22,652 nucleotides of DNA, from positions 1-22,652 of the forward strand of contig DFJW01000056.1 in NCBI GenBank assembly GCA_002373775.1, given 5' to 3'. Numbering within the stretch: position 1 is the first letter of the stretch; the number at the start of each line of letters is the position of its first letter. Of this stretch, positions 6,875 through 14,614 are shown piece by piece. Made by a program: the position numbers and the translations under genes. The stretch is from Ruminococcus flavefaciens. Its GTDB lineage: Bacteria; Bacillota; Clostridia; Oscillospirales; Ruminococcaceae. The notes beneath the pieces are model-generated. The model was not told the origin of the DNA. It searched no databases and saw only the letters and a program-made list of their open reading frames with translations.

Positions 6875-7312
6875 TTATCTTTTTGATTTGTCAACCGGTA
6901 TCAGGAATCCGCCTAACAGACAAAGGATACCCATGAATATCCATATCGGGAAACCATGAGCAAGCACACCGTAGTAGCCGTCAGCGATCATCTTGTTGTA
7001 TGTGACATCCTGAGCGTCTTCACCGCAGGACTTTGCAGCTACACGATAATCCTCGGTATACGCACTTTTATCTGCATAGTGTTCTACAACAGCGTCACGG
7101 TTGCCGCCGACAGAGTTGTAATAAGCCAGAACCTCGTTGTATACGACCGGCATTTTTTTCTCCTTGTAATCCCTTTCATTATAAACATTGCTGAAAAGCT
7201 GGATAAGGAAGAAGAAGCACATTGCGATTATACCGCAGTTCACAAGGAATCTGCGCATTTCTTTAGGTCCCGTACTCTTGGATTTTGAAACGACTGATGT
7301 ATTAACTGCCAT
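6875..7312 (-). CDS. Small two-TM membrane protein of unknown function
   Basis: 145 residues. A basic N-terminus (KSKSTGPKEMRR) is followed by a hydrophobic helix ~22-41 (FLVNCGIIAMCFFFLIQLF), a charged ~70-residue loop with many Tyr, Lys and Glu (YNERDYKEKKMP and YNKMIADGYYG among them), and a second helix ~120-139 (FPIWIFMGILCLLGGFLI) before a PVDKSKR tail. By the positive-inside rule the loop faces outward. The ATG at 7310-7312 is preceded by AGGGGTG. No family was recognised. It follows folC on the same strand after 97 bases, which carry a TATAAA-like box but no convincing -35, so it may be co-transcribed with folC or have its own weak promoter. Confidence 0.75.
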   Translation of the reverse strand: MAVNTSVVSKSKSTGPKEMRRFLVNCGIIAMCFFFLIQLFSNVYNERDYKEKKMPVVYNEVLAYYNSVGGNRDAVVEHYADKSAYTEDYRVAAKSCGEDAQDVTYNKMIADGYYGVLAHGFPIWIFMGILCLLGGFLIPVDKSKR

Positions 7313-7409
7313 ATGAACACCCCTTAGAGATAGAATACAAAATCATACTTTTATAGTTTATCAGTATATGGTGAATGCAAGGTGATGAAACTGTGACAAA
7401 CATGTGAAA

Positions 7410-8663
7410 TCAGGAGTGCCTGTTCAGGTAATCAGCTGCAAGATAGAGCGAACCGCAGACAACAACGATGCCATTGTTCTCGGCAGCAAGAGCCTTTGCA
7501 CGCTCTGTGCATTCGTCGAGAGTTCCGGTGCTTGAATCGGTGTAGAATGACGCTATATCGGCAAGAGTATCTGCTTTAACAGCGTTTCCGGCGAATCCGT
7601 CAACAGCAAAGAATGAGTCGGAATGTCTTGCTATCGTTTTAACGCATTCGGCGTAATCCTTTGAATCCACCATGCCCATTACGGTATATATCTTCTTGCC
7701 TCGTGTACTCAGATACATGAGCACAAGGGAAAGCATTGACGTTCCGGAAGGATTATGACCACCGTCCACGATAACAGGCGGCTTGCCTTCGATGTACTGA
7801 ACTCTTGCTTTGACCTGAGTGGTCTCAATAGCACGGATGATACTTCCGTCACTTATGCTGAATCCTTTGGTACGAAGATAGAGGCATGCAGTGATAGCAG
7901 TCTGAGCGTTGTATTTCTGGTGGATACCGGGCATAGCAGGAGTTATCCTGATGCCTCTGTAGTAGAATGATGCGTATAATCCGCCGTCGCTGTACGGCTT
8001 GCAGGGTTCCGGAGAGATCAGTTCAGCACCAGCTTTTTCAGCAGCGGTGCTGATTATATCGCGTACAGATACTTCGTTGTCTTCGGAGATCACTGCCGCT
8101 GAGCCTTTTTTGATGATCCCTGCTTTCTGTACAGCTATTTCTTCAACAGTACTGCCGAGAATGGAAGTGTGGTCGAGGGAGATAGATGTTATTACAGACA
8201 AGAGCGGAGGAGGGATAACGTTAGTGGAATCAAGCAGACCGCCGATGCCTGTCTCAAGCACAACGACATCGCATCCCTCTTTTTCGTACCATAGAAATGC
8301 TATAGCCATTGTGATCTCAAACTGTGAATACGGACGGTCAGAGACGCTGTTCCTTACTTTTTCAGTCATTTCGCAGAGCGATTCTCTGTCAATGTCCATG
8401 CCGTTGATGCGTATCCTGTCCTCATAGTGAGTGATATAAGGTGATGTGAATTGACCGGTCTTATATCCTGACAGAATGAGAGCATTTGATATATATTCAA
8501 GTGTTGAGCCTTTTCCGTTAGTACCGGCGATGTGTACGAACCTGAGTCTCTTTTCCGGATTGCCGATACTGTCCATCAGTTCCTGCGCTCTTGAAAGATC
8601 GGTTATCTTTCCGCCGCTTTTGGTATAGGAATCAATAAAAGTCATTGCTTCACTGTAGTTCAT
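7410..8663 (-). CDS. folC: Folylpolyglutamate synthase / dihydrofolate synthase
   Basis: A 417-residue Mur-ligase-family enzyme. It adds glutamate to folates (and, in bifunctional members, to dihydropteroate) using ATP in the cytoplasm. The P-loop is HIAGTNGKGST at 44-54; FTSPYI, EDRIRING and GGLLDSTNVI follow in the order typical of FolC, and the C-terminal domain has the DGGHNPSG motif. The ATG has AAGGAG at about 6 bases. A terminator hairpin for the upstream SDR gene lies within the 47-base gap and its T-run almost touches this ribosome binding site, so expression depends on readthrough. No other folate gene is adjacent. Confidence 0.95.
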   Translation of the reverse strand: MNYSEAMTFIDSYTKSGGKITDLSRAQELMDSIGNPEKRLRFVHIAGTNGKGSTLEYISNALILSGYKTGQFTSPYITHYEDRIRINGMDIDRESLCEMTEKVRNSVSDRPYSQFEITMAIAFLWYEKEGCDVVVLETGIGGLLDSTNVIPPPLLSVITSISLDHTSILGSTVEEIAVQKAGIIKKGSAAVISEDNEVSVRDIISTAAEKAGAELISPEPCKPYSDGGLYASFYYRGIRITPAMPGIHQKYNAQTAITACLYLRTKGFSISDGSIIRAIETTQVKARVQYIEGKPPVIVDGGHNPSGTSMLSLVLMYLSTRGKKIYTVMGMVDSKDYAECVKTIARHSDSFFAVDGFAGNAVKADTLADIASFYTDSSTGTLDECTERAKALAAENNGIVVVCGSLYLAADYLNRHS

Positions 8664-8674
8664 TTTTTCTCCTT

Positions 8675-8703
8675 AAAAAAGCGGAGAGCGCAAAGCTCCC
8701 CGC
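8675..8703 (-). terminator. Terminator between the SDR gene and folC
   Basis: Read on the minus strand, GCGGGGAGC pairs with GCTCTCCGC (one mismatch) around a short loop, followed by TTTTTT (plus-strand 8675-8680). It begins within about 10 bases of the SDR stop and its T-run ends a few bases before the folC ribosome binding site. Confidence 0.75.
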
Positions 8704-8710
8704 CTTATCA

Positions 8711-9454
8711 TCAATATGGGCTTGCGTATGTTTCAGCTTTTGCCACTGCTTCCTCAAGAGTGAGACCGGCAAAATCCTGAGCCGGGAATATGCGTCCGGA
8801 TTTGCCGTCACTTATGAAAGCGCCGACCAGAACTCCGGGGATCGCACTTTCCGGTGAATTAGGAGCATTCGGACCGCCAAGATCAGTTCTGCACCAACCG
8901 GGATCCGCAAGATTCAGTGTTATATCCGTGCCGATGTACTTTGAACCCAGATCTCTTGTGACCTTGTTCAGAGCAGCTTTGCTTGCGGAATAACCAGCCT
9001 GCTGAGGATCAAGGTCGATACCGCTGGTGGTGTTGACAATCCTGCCGAATCCTCTTTTCTCCATGCCGGGGAGAAAGTGATAGCATATCATCATTGGCGC
9101 AGTAGTGTTTATGCGGAAGCTGATGTCGTAGTCTTCTGCGGGAGTTTTAAGATATTCATTGCGGTAGGCTATCTGCAAGCCTGCATTGTTGAGTATCACA
9201 TCTATCTGTACCCCAAGCTCATCTATGCTGCTGCACATTTTTTCGACCTGAGCCATGTCAGAAAGTTCAGCACCGACTGTGTATGCTTCAACCCCCAGAG
9301 CTTTTACCTCTTCGGCTAATTCTCTGCAATGCTCAGCGTTTCTGCTGTGAAGTACCAGATTTACACCCTGCTTTGCCATGTAAACAGCAGCAAGTCTGCC
9401 GATACCTCTGCTCGCACCGGTAATAAGCGCCCATTTGCCTTTAAGATCTTTCAT
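8711..9454 (-). CDS. Short-chain dehydrogenase/reductase (SDR)
   Basis: 247 residues, the classical SDR length. The NAD(P) loop is TGASRGIG (12-19), NNAG is at 89-92, the catalytic Ser is S144 in TTSG, and the Y155-SASK159 pair is present, followed by DPGWCRTD (184-191), the usual PG motif after beta-6. It therefore should be an active NAD(P)-dependent oxidoreductase. The HSR sequence after beta-2 (residues 36-38) hints at NADPH, but this is weak. Substrate cannot be inferred. It lies 35 bases after the Dabb gene on the same strand and appears to be the last gene of the valS transcript before the terminator. Confidence 0.9.
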   Translation of the reverse strand: MKDLKGKWALITGASRGIGRLAAVYMAKQGVNLVLHSRNAEHCRELAEEVKALGVEAYTVGAELSDMAQVEKMCSSIDELGVQIDVILNNAGLQIAYRNEYLKTPAEDYDISFRINTTAPMMICYHFLPGMEKRGFGRIVNTTSGIDLDPQQAGYSASKAALNKVTRDLGSKYIGTDITLNLADPGWCRTDLGGPNAPNSPESAIPGVLVGAFISDGKSGRIFPAQDFAGLTLEEAVAKAETYASPY

Positions 9455-9489
9455 AAGATCATCTCCTTTTACAAAATAAGGTGGCAGTA

Positions 9490-9792
9490 TCAGTATTCAT
9501 AATCAATACAAGCGCGGTCAGTCTTTACTGTACCGATGAACTTGCCGAATTCAACATGAGCAGGGTGTACCTGATATGCGTTGAGGTCGGCGATGCTTTC
9601 GAAATCGCAGAGCAGAGAGATCGTATAATTGCTCTCGGGAGCTTCCTTGGAATTGATAACGACCTCGCCCTTTTTCAGCTCCTTCACGTTTGCGATAACG
9701 TTTTCAAAACGCTTCTGTGCCTCAGCAGCGTTCTCATACTCACTGCGTCCATCAGCGTCTTTAAGCTTGAACATTACTATGTGCTTTATCAT
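9490..9792 (-). CDS. Stress-responsive A/B barrel (Dabb) domain protein
   Basis: 100 residues forming one ferredoxin-like alpha/beta barrel. The opening MIKHIVMFKLKD, the YTISLLCDFESIADLNAYQ stretch and the conserved HPAHVEFGKFI motif are typical of the Dabb family, whose members form dimers and have mixed or unknown functions. Its ATG shares an ATGA overlap with the stop of the upstream GNAT gene, so translation was likely coupled to it; the TAG inside that GNAT gene may lower its translation. No signal peptide or cofactor motif is seen. Confidence 0.87.
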   Translation of the reverse strand: MIKHIVMFKLKDADGRSEYENAAEAQKRFENVIANVKELKKGEVVINSKEAPESNYTISLLCDFESIADLNAYQVHPAHVEFGKFIGTVKTDRACIDYEY

Positions 9793-10325
9793 TTGTTTTC
9801 GCCTCCATTGAGTTCATATATCTTAGACCTGAAGGTCTTTTTACCGTCATAGCCGGAATACTCTCCGTATCCGACAAAATGAAGTCCGCATTTCTCAATG
9901 ACTTTTCCAGATGCTGGATTAGCTTCGGCGTGTTCAGCGACAAAACGCTCTGCACCGTGCTTTTCACGGACATATTCCATCATCCGCAGTGTTGCTTCTG
10001 TGGTGTATCCCATATTCCAGCAGTCATAGCGGATATTGTATCCGAAACTCCAGCGGTCTTCATCCGGTCTGAACCTTATCCCGCCTGAACCGATGAGCTT
10101 GCCGTCTGATTTTCTGACAAATCCCTATGTATACTCATTCTCGAGCTTATCGACTGTGGAAAGCCACTGCCTTGTAATATCCGGGCTTTCATGTGTTGAG
10201 TATATCATATATCTCGCCACACGTTCGTCGCCGGTCCACTCAAAGGCTTCGTCGGCATCTTCAACAGTCAGCGGACGGAGTATCAGCCTCTCAGTTTCGA
10301 TTACCGGGATAGAGAATATACTCAT
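9789..10325 (-). pseudogene. GNAT acetyltransferase interrupted by one TAG codon
   Basis: Read as one frame this is a 178-codon RimJ/RimL-like GNAT. The N-terminal part MSIFSIPVIETERLILRPL is the family's opening strand, and the second part carries GKLIGSGGI, the acetyl-CoA loop region CWNMGYTTEATL, and EANPASGKVIEKCGL, all in order. Codon 67 is TAG (plus-strand CTA at 10125-10127), between ENEYT and GFVRKSDG. No base is inserted or lost, so it is a nonsense change; a TGG (Trp) ancestor is likely, as related proteins have an aromatic residue there (inferred). It starts 10 bases after valS without a clear ribosome binding site and overlaps the Dabb start by 4. It is either a recent pseudogene, a sequencing error, or a read-through gene. 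Confidence 0.8.
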
Positions 10326-10335
10326 ATTGCATGGC

Positions 10336-12957
10336 TCACTTTCTGAAAGCAGCGATAGACTGATCTATTTTAGCCATTTTCTCCTGTGCCTTTGCGAGTT
10401 TTGCCTTTTCTGCCTCTATGAGCTGAGCAGGTGCTTTTGAAACGAATCCCTGATTATTGAGCTTGCCGCTGAGGAAGTCGATATCCTTCTGCACCTTAGC
10501 CTTCTCCTTTTCGAGACGAGCGATCTCCTTTTCGCTGTCAACCAGTTCATCCATAGGAATGAAAATGCGTGCTGCATCTGTTACAGCGTTAGCGCAGTTC
10601 TCATGGCTGAGGCTTGCGCCGACTTCAACTGTTGAAGCGGAAGCAAGTTTCTCGAAGAATACTGTGCAGCTGGTGAATGTCTCGGGCTCAGCAGTCTCAA
10701 TGATGAGCTTAGCCTTCTTTGAGGGCGGTACGTTCATCTCTGTACGAACATTGCGGACAGCCTTTATAGCTGAGATGACCTTTTCGAAAGCAGTCTCATC
10801 AGCATTGAAGTCGATAGATGAGTCATATGTAGGATATGTCTCAAGGATAATCATTGATCTCTCGTTGTTGAGGACCTGCCAGATCTCTTCAGTGATGAAC
10901 GGCATGAAGGGGTGGAGGAGTTTCAGCATGCCCTGCATTGCCCATACGAGCACTGCCTGAGCCTTTGCCATGGTCTCACCGCCAGCCTGTATTCTGGGCT
11001 TTGTGAGTTCGATGTACCAGTCGCAGTAAACATCCCAGATGAAGTCGTAGATCTTCTGTGAAGCAACACCGAGCTCAAACTTATCGAGGTTCTCATTTAC
11101 TTCCTTAGCCAGCTTGTTGAACTTGTTTACCAGCCACTTGTCTTCCAGTTCGAGGTCAGCAGGGAGGCCCTTGAACTCAAAGTCCTCGGGGAGATTCATC
11201 ATGATGAAGCGTGAAGCGTTCCAGAGCTTATTTGCAAAGTTACGGGCAGCCTTTACCTTCTCGTCGATATATCTCATATCGTTTCCGGGAGAGTTTCCGG
11301 TAGCAAGCATGAAGCGGAGAGCGTCAGCGCCGTATTCATTGATAACTTCCAGGGGATCAATACCGTTGCCGAGGGATTTTGACATCTTGCGTCCCTGCGA
11401 ATCGCGTACAAGTCCGTGGATGAGGACAGTATCGAAAGGCACCTTGCCCATATTTTCAAGTCCGCTGAACATCATTCTGATTACCCAGAAGAAGATGATG
11501 TCATAACCGGTAACGAGTGTGTTTGTGGGATAGAAGTATTTGAGGTCTTCAGTATTCTCAGGCCAGCCGAGAGTTGAGAACGGCCAGAGTGCTGAACTGA
11601 ACCATGTATCGAGAGTATCGGGATCCTGTCTCATAGGCTTGCCGCACTTCGGGCAATTGCAGGAGCTTTCCTTTGTGACCGTCATTTCACCGCACTCATC
11701 GCAGTAGAATGCAGGTATCTGATGTCCCCACCAGATCTGACGGGAGATGCACCAGTCCTTGATATTTTCGAGCCAGTGGAAGTAAATCTTGTCGAAACGC
11801 TCAGGAACGAACTTTGTATCGCCGTTTTTTACAGCGTCGATAGCCGGCTGAGCGAGGGGCTTCATCTTAACGAACCACTGAGTGGATACCTTGGGTTCCA
11901 CAGTCGTTCCGCAGCGGTAGCAAGTACCAACGTTGTGGCTGTAGTCTTCGATCTCAACGAGAGCGCCTTCAGCTTCAAGGTCTTCAACTATCTTCTTTCT
12001 TGCCTCATATCTGTCCATGCCTGCGTATGCCGGATAATCGTCAACGATAGTAGCATCGTCGTTCATTACATTGATAACAGGGAGGTTGTGGCGGAGACCA
12101 ACTTCAAAGTCGTTAGGATCGTGAGCAGGTGTTATCTTAACAACACCAGTACCGAAATCCATTTCAACGTAGTCATCAGCAACTACGGGTATCTCACGGT
12201 GAACGATAGGAAGGATGACCGTCTTGCCTACAAGATCCTTATAGCGCTCATCCTTTGGGTTGACAGCAACTGCGGTATCGCCGAGGAGAGTTTCCGGACG
12301 GGTTGTAGCCAGTTCAAGGTAGCCGTCCTGATCCTTTATCTTGTAGCGGAGATGCCAGAAATGACCAGCCTGATCTTCGTATGTAACTTCTGCGTCAGAA
12401 AGTGAAGTCTTGCACTTGGGGCACCAGTTGATGATACGCTCGCCGCGGTAGATAAGACCTTTCTCGTAATACTTTACGAAGACTTCCTTTACAGCCTTTG
12501 AGCAGCCCTCGTCCATTGTGAAGCGTTCACGTGACCAGTCACATGATGAACCGAGCTTCTTGAGCTGTTCAACGATGCGTCCGCCGTACTGTTTCTTCCA
12601 CTCCCATGCACGCTTCATGAAGCCCTCACGTCCCAGGTCTTCCTTGGTAACGCCTTCCTTACGCATAGCCTCAACGATCTTAGCCTCTGTAGCGATAGCA
12701 GCGTGGTCAGTGCCGGGGAGCCAGAGTGCGCTATAGCCGCTCATTCTCTTCCAGCGGATGAGAATGTCCTGGAGAGTCTCATCGAGAGCGTGTCCCATAT
12801 GGAGCTGACCGGTTATGTTCGGAGGGGGGATAACTATAGTGTAGGGTGTTTTCTTAGGATCAGCCTCAGCGCGGAAGCATCCCTTTTCATTCCACGCCTG
12901 ATAGATACGGTCTTCAAAGTCTTTGGGATCATAAGCCTTTGCAAGTTCTTTTGCCAT
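10336..12957 (-). CDS. valS: Valyl-tRNA synthetase
   Basis: 873 residues, full length for bacterial ValRS. Charges tRNA-Val in the cytoplasm. The class I signature is [12 protein letters not shown] (HMGH at 53-56), KMSKS is at 524-528 ([10 protein letters not shown]), the editing domain lies between with the [13 protein letters not shown] stretch, and two Cys-rich knuckles (CYRCG; CDECG...CPKCG) are present. The anticodon-binding helical domain follows and the last ~65 residues ([20 protein letters not shown]) form the ValRS C-terminal coiled coil. ATG is preceded by AAGGAG. It is the second gene of a unit that begins with a valine T-box, 20 bases after an unknown membrane protein gene. Confidence 0.98.
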   Translation of the reverse strand: MAKELAKAYDPKDFEDRIYQAWNEKGCFRAEADPKKTPYTIVIPPPNITGQLHMGHALDETLQDILIRWKRMSGYSALWLPGTDHAAIATEAKIVEAMRKEGVTKEDLGREGFMKRAWEWKKQYGGRIVEQLKKLGSSCDWSRERFTMDEGCSKAVKEVFVKYYEKGLIYRGERIINWCPKCKTSLSDAEVTYEDQAGHFWHLRYKIKDQDGYLELATTRPETLLGDTAVAVNPKDERYKDLVGKTVILPIVHREIPVVADDYVEMDFGTGVVKITPAHDPNDFEVGLRHNLPVINVMNDDATIVDDYPAYAGMDRYEARKKIVEDLEAEGALVEIEDYSHNVGTCYRCGTTVEPKVSTQWFVKMKPLAQPAIDAVKNGDTKFVPERFDKIYFHWLENIKDWCISRQIWWGHQIPAFYCDECGEMTVTKESSCNCPKCGKPMRQDPDTLDTWFSSALWPFSTLGWPENTEDLKYFYPTNTLVTGYDIIFFWVIRMMFSGLENMGKVPFDTVLIHGLVRDSQGRKMSKSLGNGIDPLEVINEYGADALRFMLATGNSPGNDMRYIDEKVKAARNFANKLWNASRFIMMNLPEDFEFKGLPADLELEDKWLVNKFNKLAKEVNENLDKFELGVASQKIYDFIWDVYCDWYIELTKPRIQAGGETMAKAQAVLVWAMQGMLKLLHPFMPFITEEIWQVLNNERSMIILETYPTYDSSIDFNADETAFEKVISAIKAVRNVRTEMNVPPSKKAKLIIETAEPETFTSCTVFFEKLASASTVEVGASLSHENCANAVTDAARIFIPMDELVDSEKEIARLEKEKAKVQKDIDFLSGKLNNQGFVSKAPAQLIEAEKAKLAKAQEKMAKIDQSIAAFRK

Positions 12958-12977
12958 TAGTATTTCTCCTTAATATA

Positions 12978-13793
12978 TTATTGAGCAGCATTATTGCAGT
13001 GCTCGTTGATAAACTTTACTATTTCGCAGTTATTGCGGATGAATCTCCGTTTGTACCTGCGGTTATTTGTGATGACTGTCACCTTTTTGAGAAAGCCTGT
13101 TTCTGCACGGATAACGTCTGACAACGCAGTACTGTTTTTACTGCTGAGGAATACTGTTCCTCCTTCAACAATGACGTATCTGCACTTCTTAACGATAATA
13201 ACTGCTGCAAGAGCCGGGAAAAAGCCCAGGATAATAAGGGCGACTATCAAAGCTGCACAGAATGTTATGTCAGCAGCCGGATTATCATATTCAAGCCTTC
13301 CGAACCACCTGTTATCATTTATATCATCTATCAGGTCTTCAATAATATCATCACGGCTCTTTCCGTTAATGATACCTATACCGATTATTTTTTCCGGCTC
13401 AACGTCAGACCACTTCGAATAATGTGAATATACCTTATCCCGGATGTATTCTATCTCTTCATAGTATTCCGGATTATCCGGCTTGTTGAGCAAAAAAATC
13501 GTGAGTACTTTTTCTATCTCACTCATTTCTTTGACGGTACCATCTTTATTTTTGCTGTGGTATTCATCGATTGTTTCTTCAATGTAGTTCACAACATCGC
13601 TGTAATAGCGGTCGTAGTTATCCTCTGCCTTTTTTCTGTCCTCTTTCTTCTGCAGCTTATCAGATACCGGAGCAAGAACGTAGATAAGTATCAGCATTAC
13701 TGCTGCCAGTATTATGTTTATTAAAACAAAATATCTGACCAAACAGCTTTCAGAACGGATCTTTTCCTTCACGTACGCATTGTCAGCATCCAC
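12978..13793 (-). CDS. Two-TM membrane protein of unknown function, first gene of the valine T-box operon
   Basis: 271 residues, GTG start at 13791-13793 behind GGAGG in an optimal position. A short charged N-terminus is followed by helix 1 (~19-43), a ~130-residue highly charged, Tyr/Asp/Glu-rich region with coiled-coil tendency (KLQKKEDRKKAEDNYDRYY...), helix 2 (~176-202), and a basic ~70-residue C-terminal domain rich in beta-prone segments (YVIVEGGTVFLSS, KVTVITNNRRYKRRF) that resembles a small bacterial PH-like domain; that resemblance is weak. No family was recognised. It is the first gene after the T-box leader and is 20 bases upstream of valS, so its expression should rise when tRNA-Val is uncharged. 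Confidence 0.8.
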   Translation of the reverse strand: MDADNAYVKEKIRSESCLVRYFVLINIILAAVMLILIYVLAPVSDKLQKKEDRKKAEDNYDRYYSDVVNYIEETIDEYHSKNKDGTVKEMSEIEKVLTIFLLNKPDNPEYYEEIEYIRDKVYSHYSKWSDVEPEKIIGIGIINGKSRDDIIEDLIDDINDNRWFGRLEYDNPAADITFCAALIVALIILGFFPALAAVIIVKKCRYVIVEGGTVFLSSKNSTALSDVIRAETGFLKKVTVITNNRRYKRRFIRNNCEIVKFINEHCNNAAQ

Positions 13794-13815
13794 GCTATCA
13801 CCTCCGGAATAATAG

Positions 13816-13845
13816 AAAAGCCCTGAACCGTTTAAGGCTCAGGGC
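13816..13845 (-). terminator. Attenuator terminator of the valine T-box
   Basis: On the minus strand GCCCTGA-GCC pairs with GGT-TCAGGGC around a TTAAAC loop, followed by TTTT. It directly follows the T-box antiterminator sequence and precedes the orf271 ribosome binding site by about 10 bases, as expected for a T-box attenuator. Confidence 0.88.
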
Positions 13846-14058
13846 GAACTGTATTGTCCGTGTTACCACCTGAATTCGGATAAACTATCCGCACTCTGTG
13901 CAGTCCTTCAACTGACTCCCCTGTAACGTGAGGAACACGCCGGCGACTACTGCTATTTCACCGCCGAAGCTCCGAAACTACTTCTGCACACCCTTCATGC
14001 TGCCTTACACCAGCCGGCAGCTCTCTGCGTTTCAGGGATGAGCGTACTACTTTTCATC
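13816..14058 (-). promoter_or_regulatory. T-box riboswitch, valine specifier
   Basis: Minus-strand leader with all the landmarks of a T-box. Stem I begins GATGAAAAGTAG near 14058, with AGAGAG, a CTGCC/GGCAG apical stem whose loop has GGTG, and the specifier-loop sequence AGAA-GTA-G; GTA (13979-13981) reads Val. The conserved T-box GGTGGTAACACGGA is at 13857-13870, in which TGGT can pair with ACCA at the tRNA-Val 3' end. TCCG before it pairs with CGGA to form the antiterminator. The alternative terminator follows. Uncharged tRNA-Val would stabilise the antiterminator and let transcription enter orf271 and valS. Seen motifs are direct; the specifier assignment is by pattern but agrees with downstream valS. 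Confidence 0.9.
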
Positions 14059-14080
14059 TCAGCTTTTGGAATATGGTTCT

Positions 14081-14109
14081 ATTATACATTATAACTGCGG
14101 TTTTGTCAA
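14081..14109 (-). promoter_or_regulatory. Promoter of the T-box/valS operon
   Basis: On the minus strand a perfect TTGACA (plus-strand 14104-14109) and a perfect TATAAT (plus-strand 14081-14086) are 17 bases apart. Transcription would start near 14074, just before T-box stem I. A second TATAAT lies at 14088-14093 but is too close to the -35. Confidence 0.9.
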
Positions 14110-14126
14110 GTACAAATTAGCGTATA

Positions 14127-14561
14127 TCAGAGAAAACGGCGCATGCTTTCGGACAGTTTTTCTTCTGAGCTGATAAGCCGGAAAGCCAGATCCTTTGAAC
14201 GCTCATCAGCAGCCTTGTACTGGTTGAGATAGCGGCTCAGTGACTTTATGCCCATATTGCAGCCGTCGGTCATGAGTTCTGCAACAGTGCTGTCAGAGCT
14301 GTCTGCTGCAAGCTTGGCTTTTGTCTTTATCCATGACATCCCTTTTGCTATCGGATTCGGCTCTCTGCCGTCATCATGGTATTCCGAAAGGACATTCAGA
14401 AGATCGGTCTGGAGGGATTCGTTTGTGGAAAGACTTTCACGCAGCAGTCCTCTGAGTTCCTCACTCTTAACGCTTCCCATGACCTCTTCAATTGCAGATA
14501 TCCCCATTTTTACGCCGGAATCGCATTCGCGCAGCAGTCGGATAGTATCATTTTCAATCAT
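14127..14561 (-). CDS. Ferritin-like four-helix-bundle protein (DUF2383-like), unknown function
   Basis: 144 residues from ATG 14559-14561, chosen because AAAGGAGG lies 8 bases before it; an in-frame ATG further upstream falls inside a hairpin and has no ribosome binding site. The protein is all-helical with little aromatic content: NDTIRLLRECDSGVKMGISAIEEV, ELRGLLRESLSTNESLQTDL, DSTVAELMTDGCNMGIKSLSRYL and SSEEKLSESMRRFL mark four helices of about equal length, typical of DUF2383/PA2169-type ferritin-like bundles. The exact family is inferred. No signal peptide or membrane segment. It lies 53 bases after pyk on the same strand, and its ribosome binding site is in one arm of a perfect 15-bp inverted repeat. 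Confidence 0.72.
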   Translation of the reverse strand: MIENDTIRLLRECDSGVKMGISAIEEVMGSVKSEELRGLLRESLSTNESLQTDLLNVLSEYHDDGREPNPIAKGMSWIKTKAKLAADSSDSTVAELMTDGCNMGIKSLSRYLNQYKAADERSKDLAFRLISSEEKLSESMRRFL

Positions 14562-14567
14562 ATAAAC

Positions 14568-14607
14568 AACCTCCTTTTGCATATATTCTGCCATGCAAAA
14601 GGAGGTT
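14568..14607 (-). promoter_or_regulatory. 15-bp perfect inverted repeat hiding the ribosome binding site of the four-helix protein
   Basis: The arms 14568-14582 and 14593-14607 are perfect reverse complements (AACCTCCTTTTGCAT / ATGCAAAAGGAGGTT), with a 10-base loop. On the minus-strand transcript the first arm carries CCUCCUUUU, matching the 16S rRNA anti-Shine-Dalgarno tail, and the second carries AAAGGAGG, the ribosome binding site of the next gene. The stem begins 7 bases after the pyk stop. It may block translation of the next gene until opened, and/or terminate pyk transcription; the bases after it (TTGTTTAT) are only moderately T-rich. Confidence 0.6.
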
Positions 14608-14614
14608 TATTCAT

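Noticed and set aside
11722..12405. 227-codon + strand open frame
   Set aside because: Antisense to valS, which is unambiguous from its HMGH and KMSKS motifs; no start signal.
14562..14594. Longer start for the four-helix protein
   Set aside because: The upstream ATG is inside the hairpin loop and arm with no ribosome binding site; the ATG at 14561 has AAAGGAGG at a good distance.
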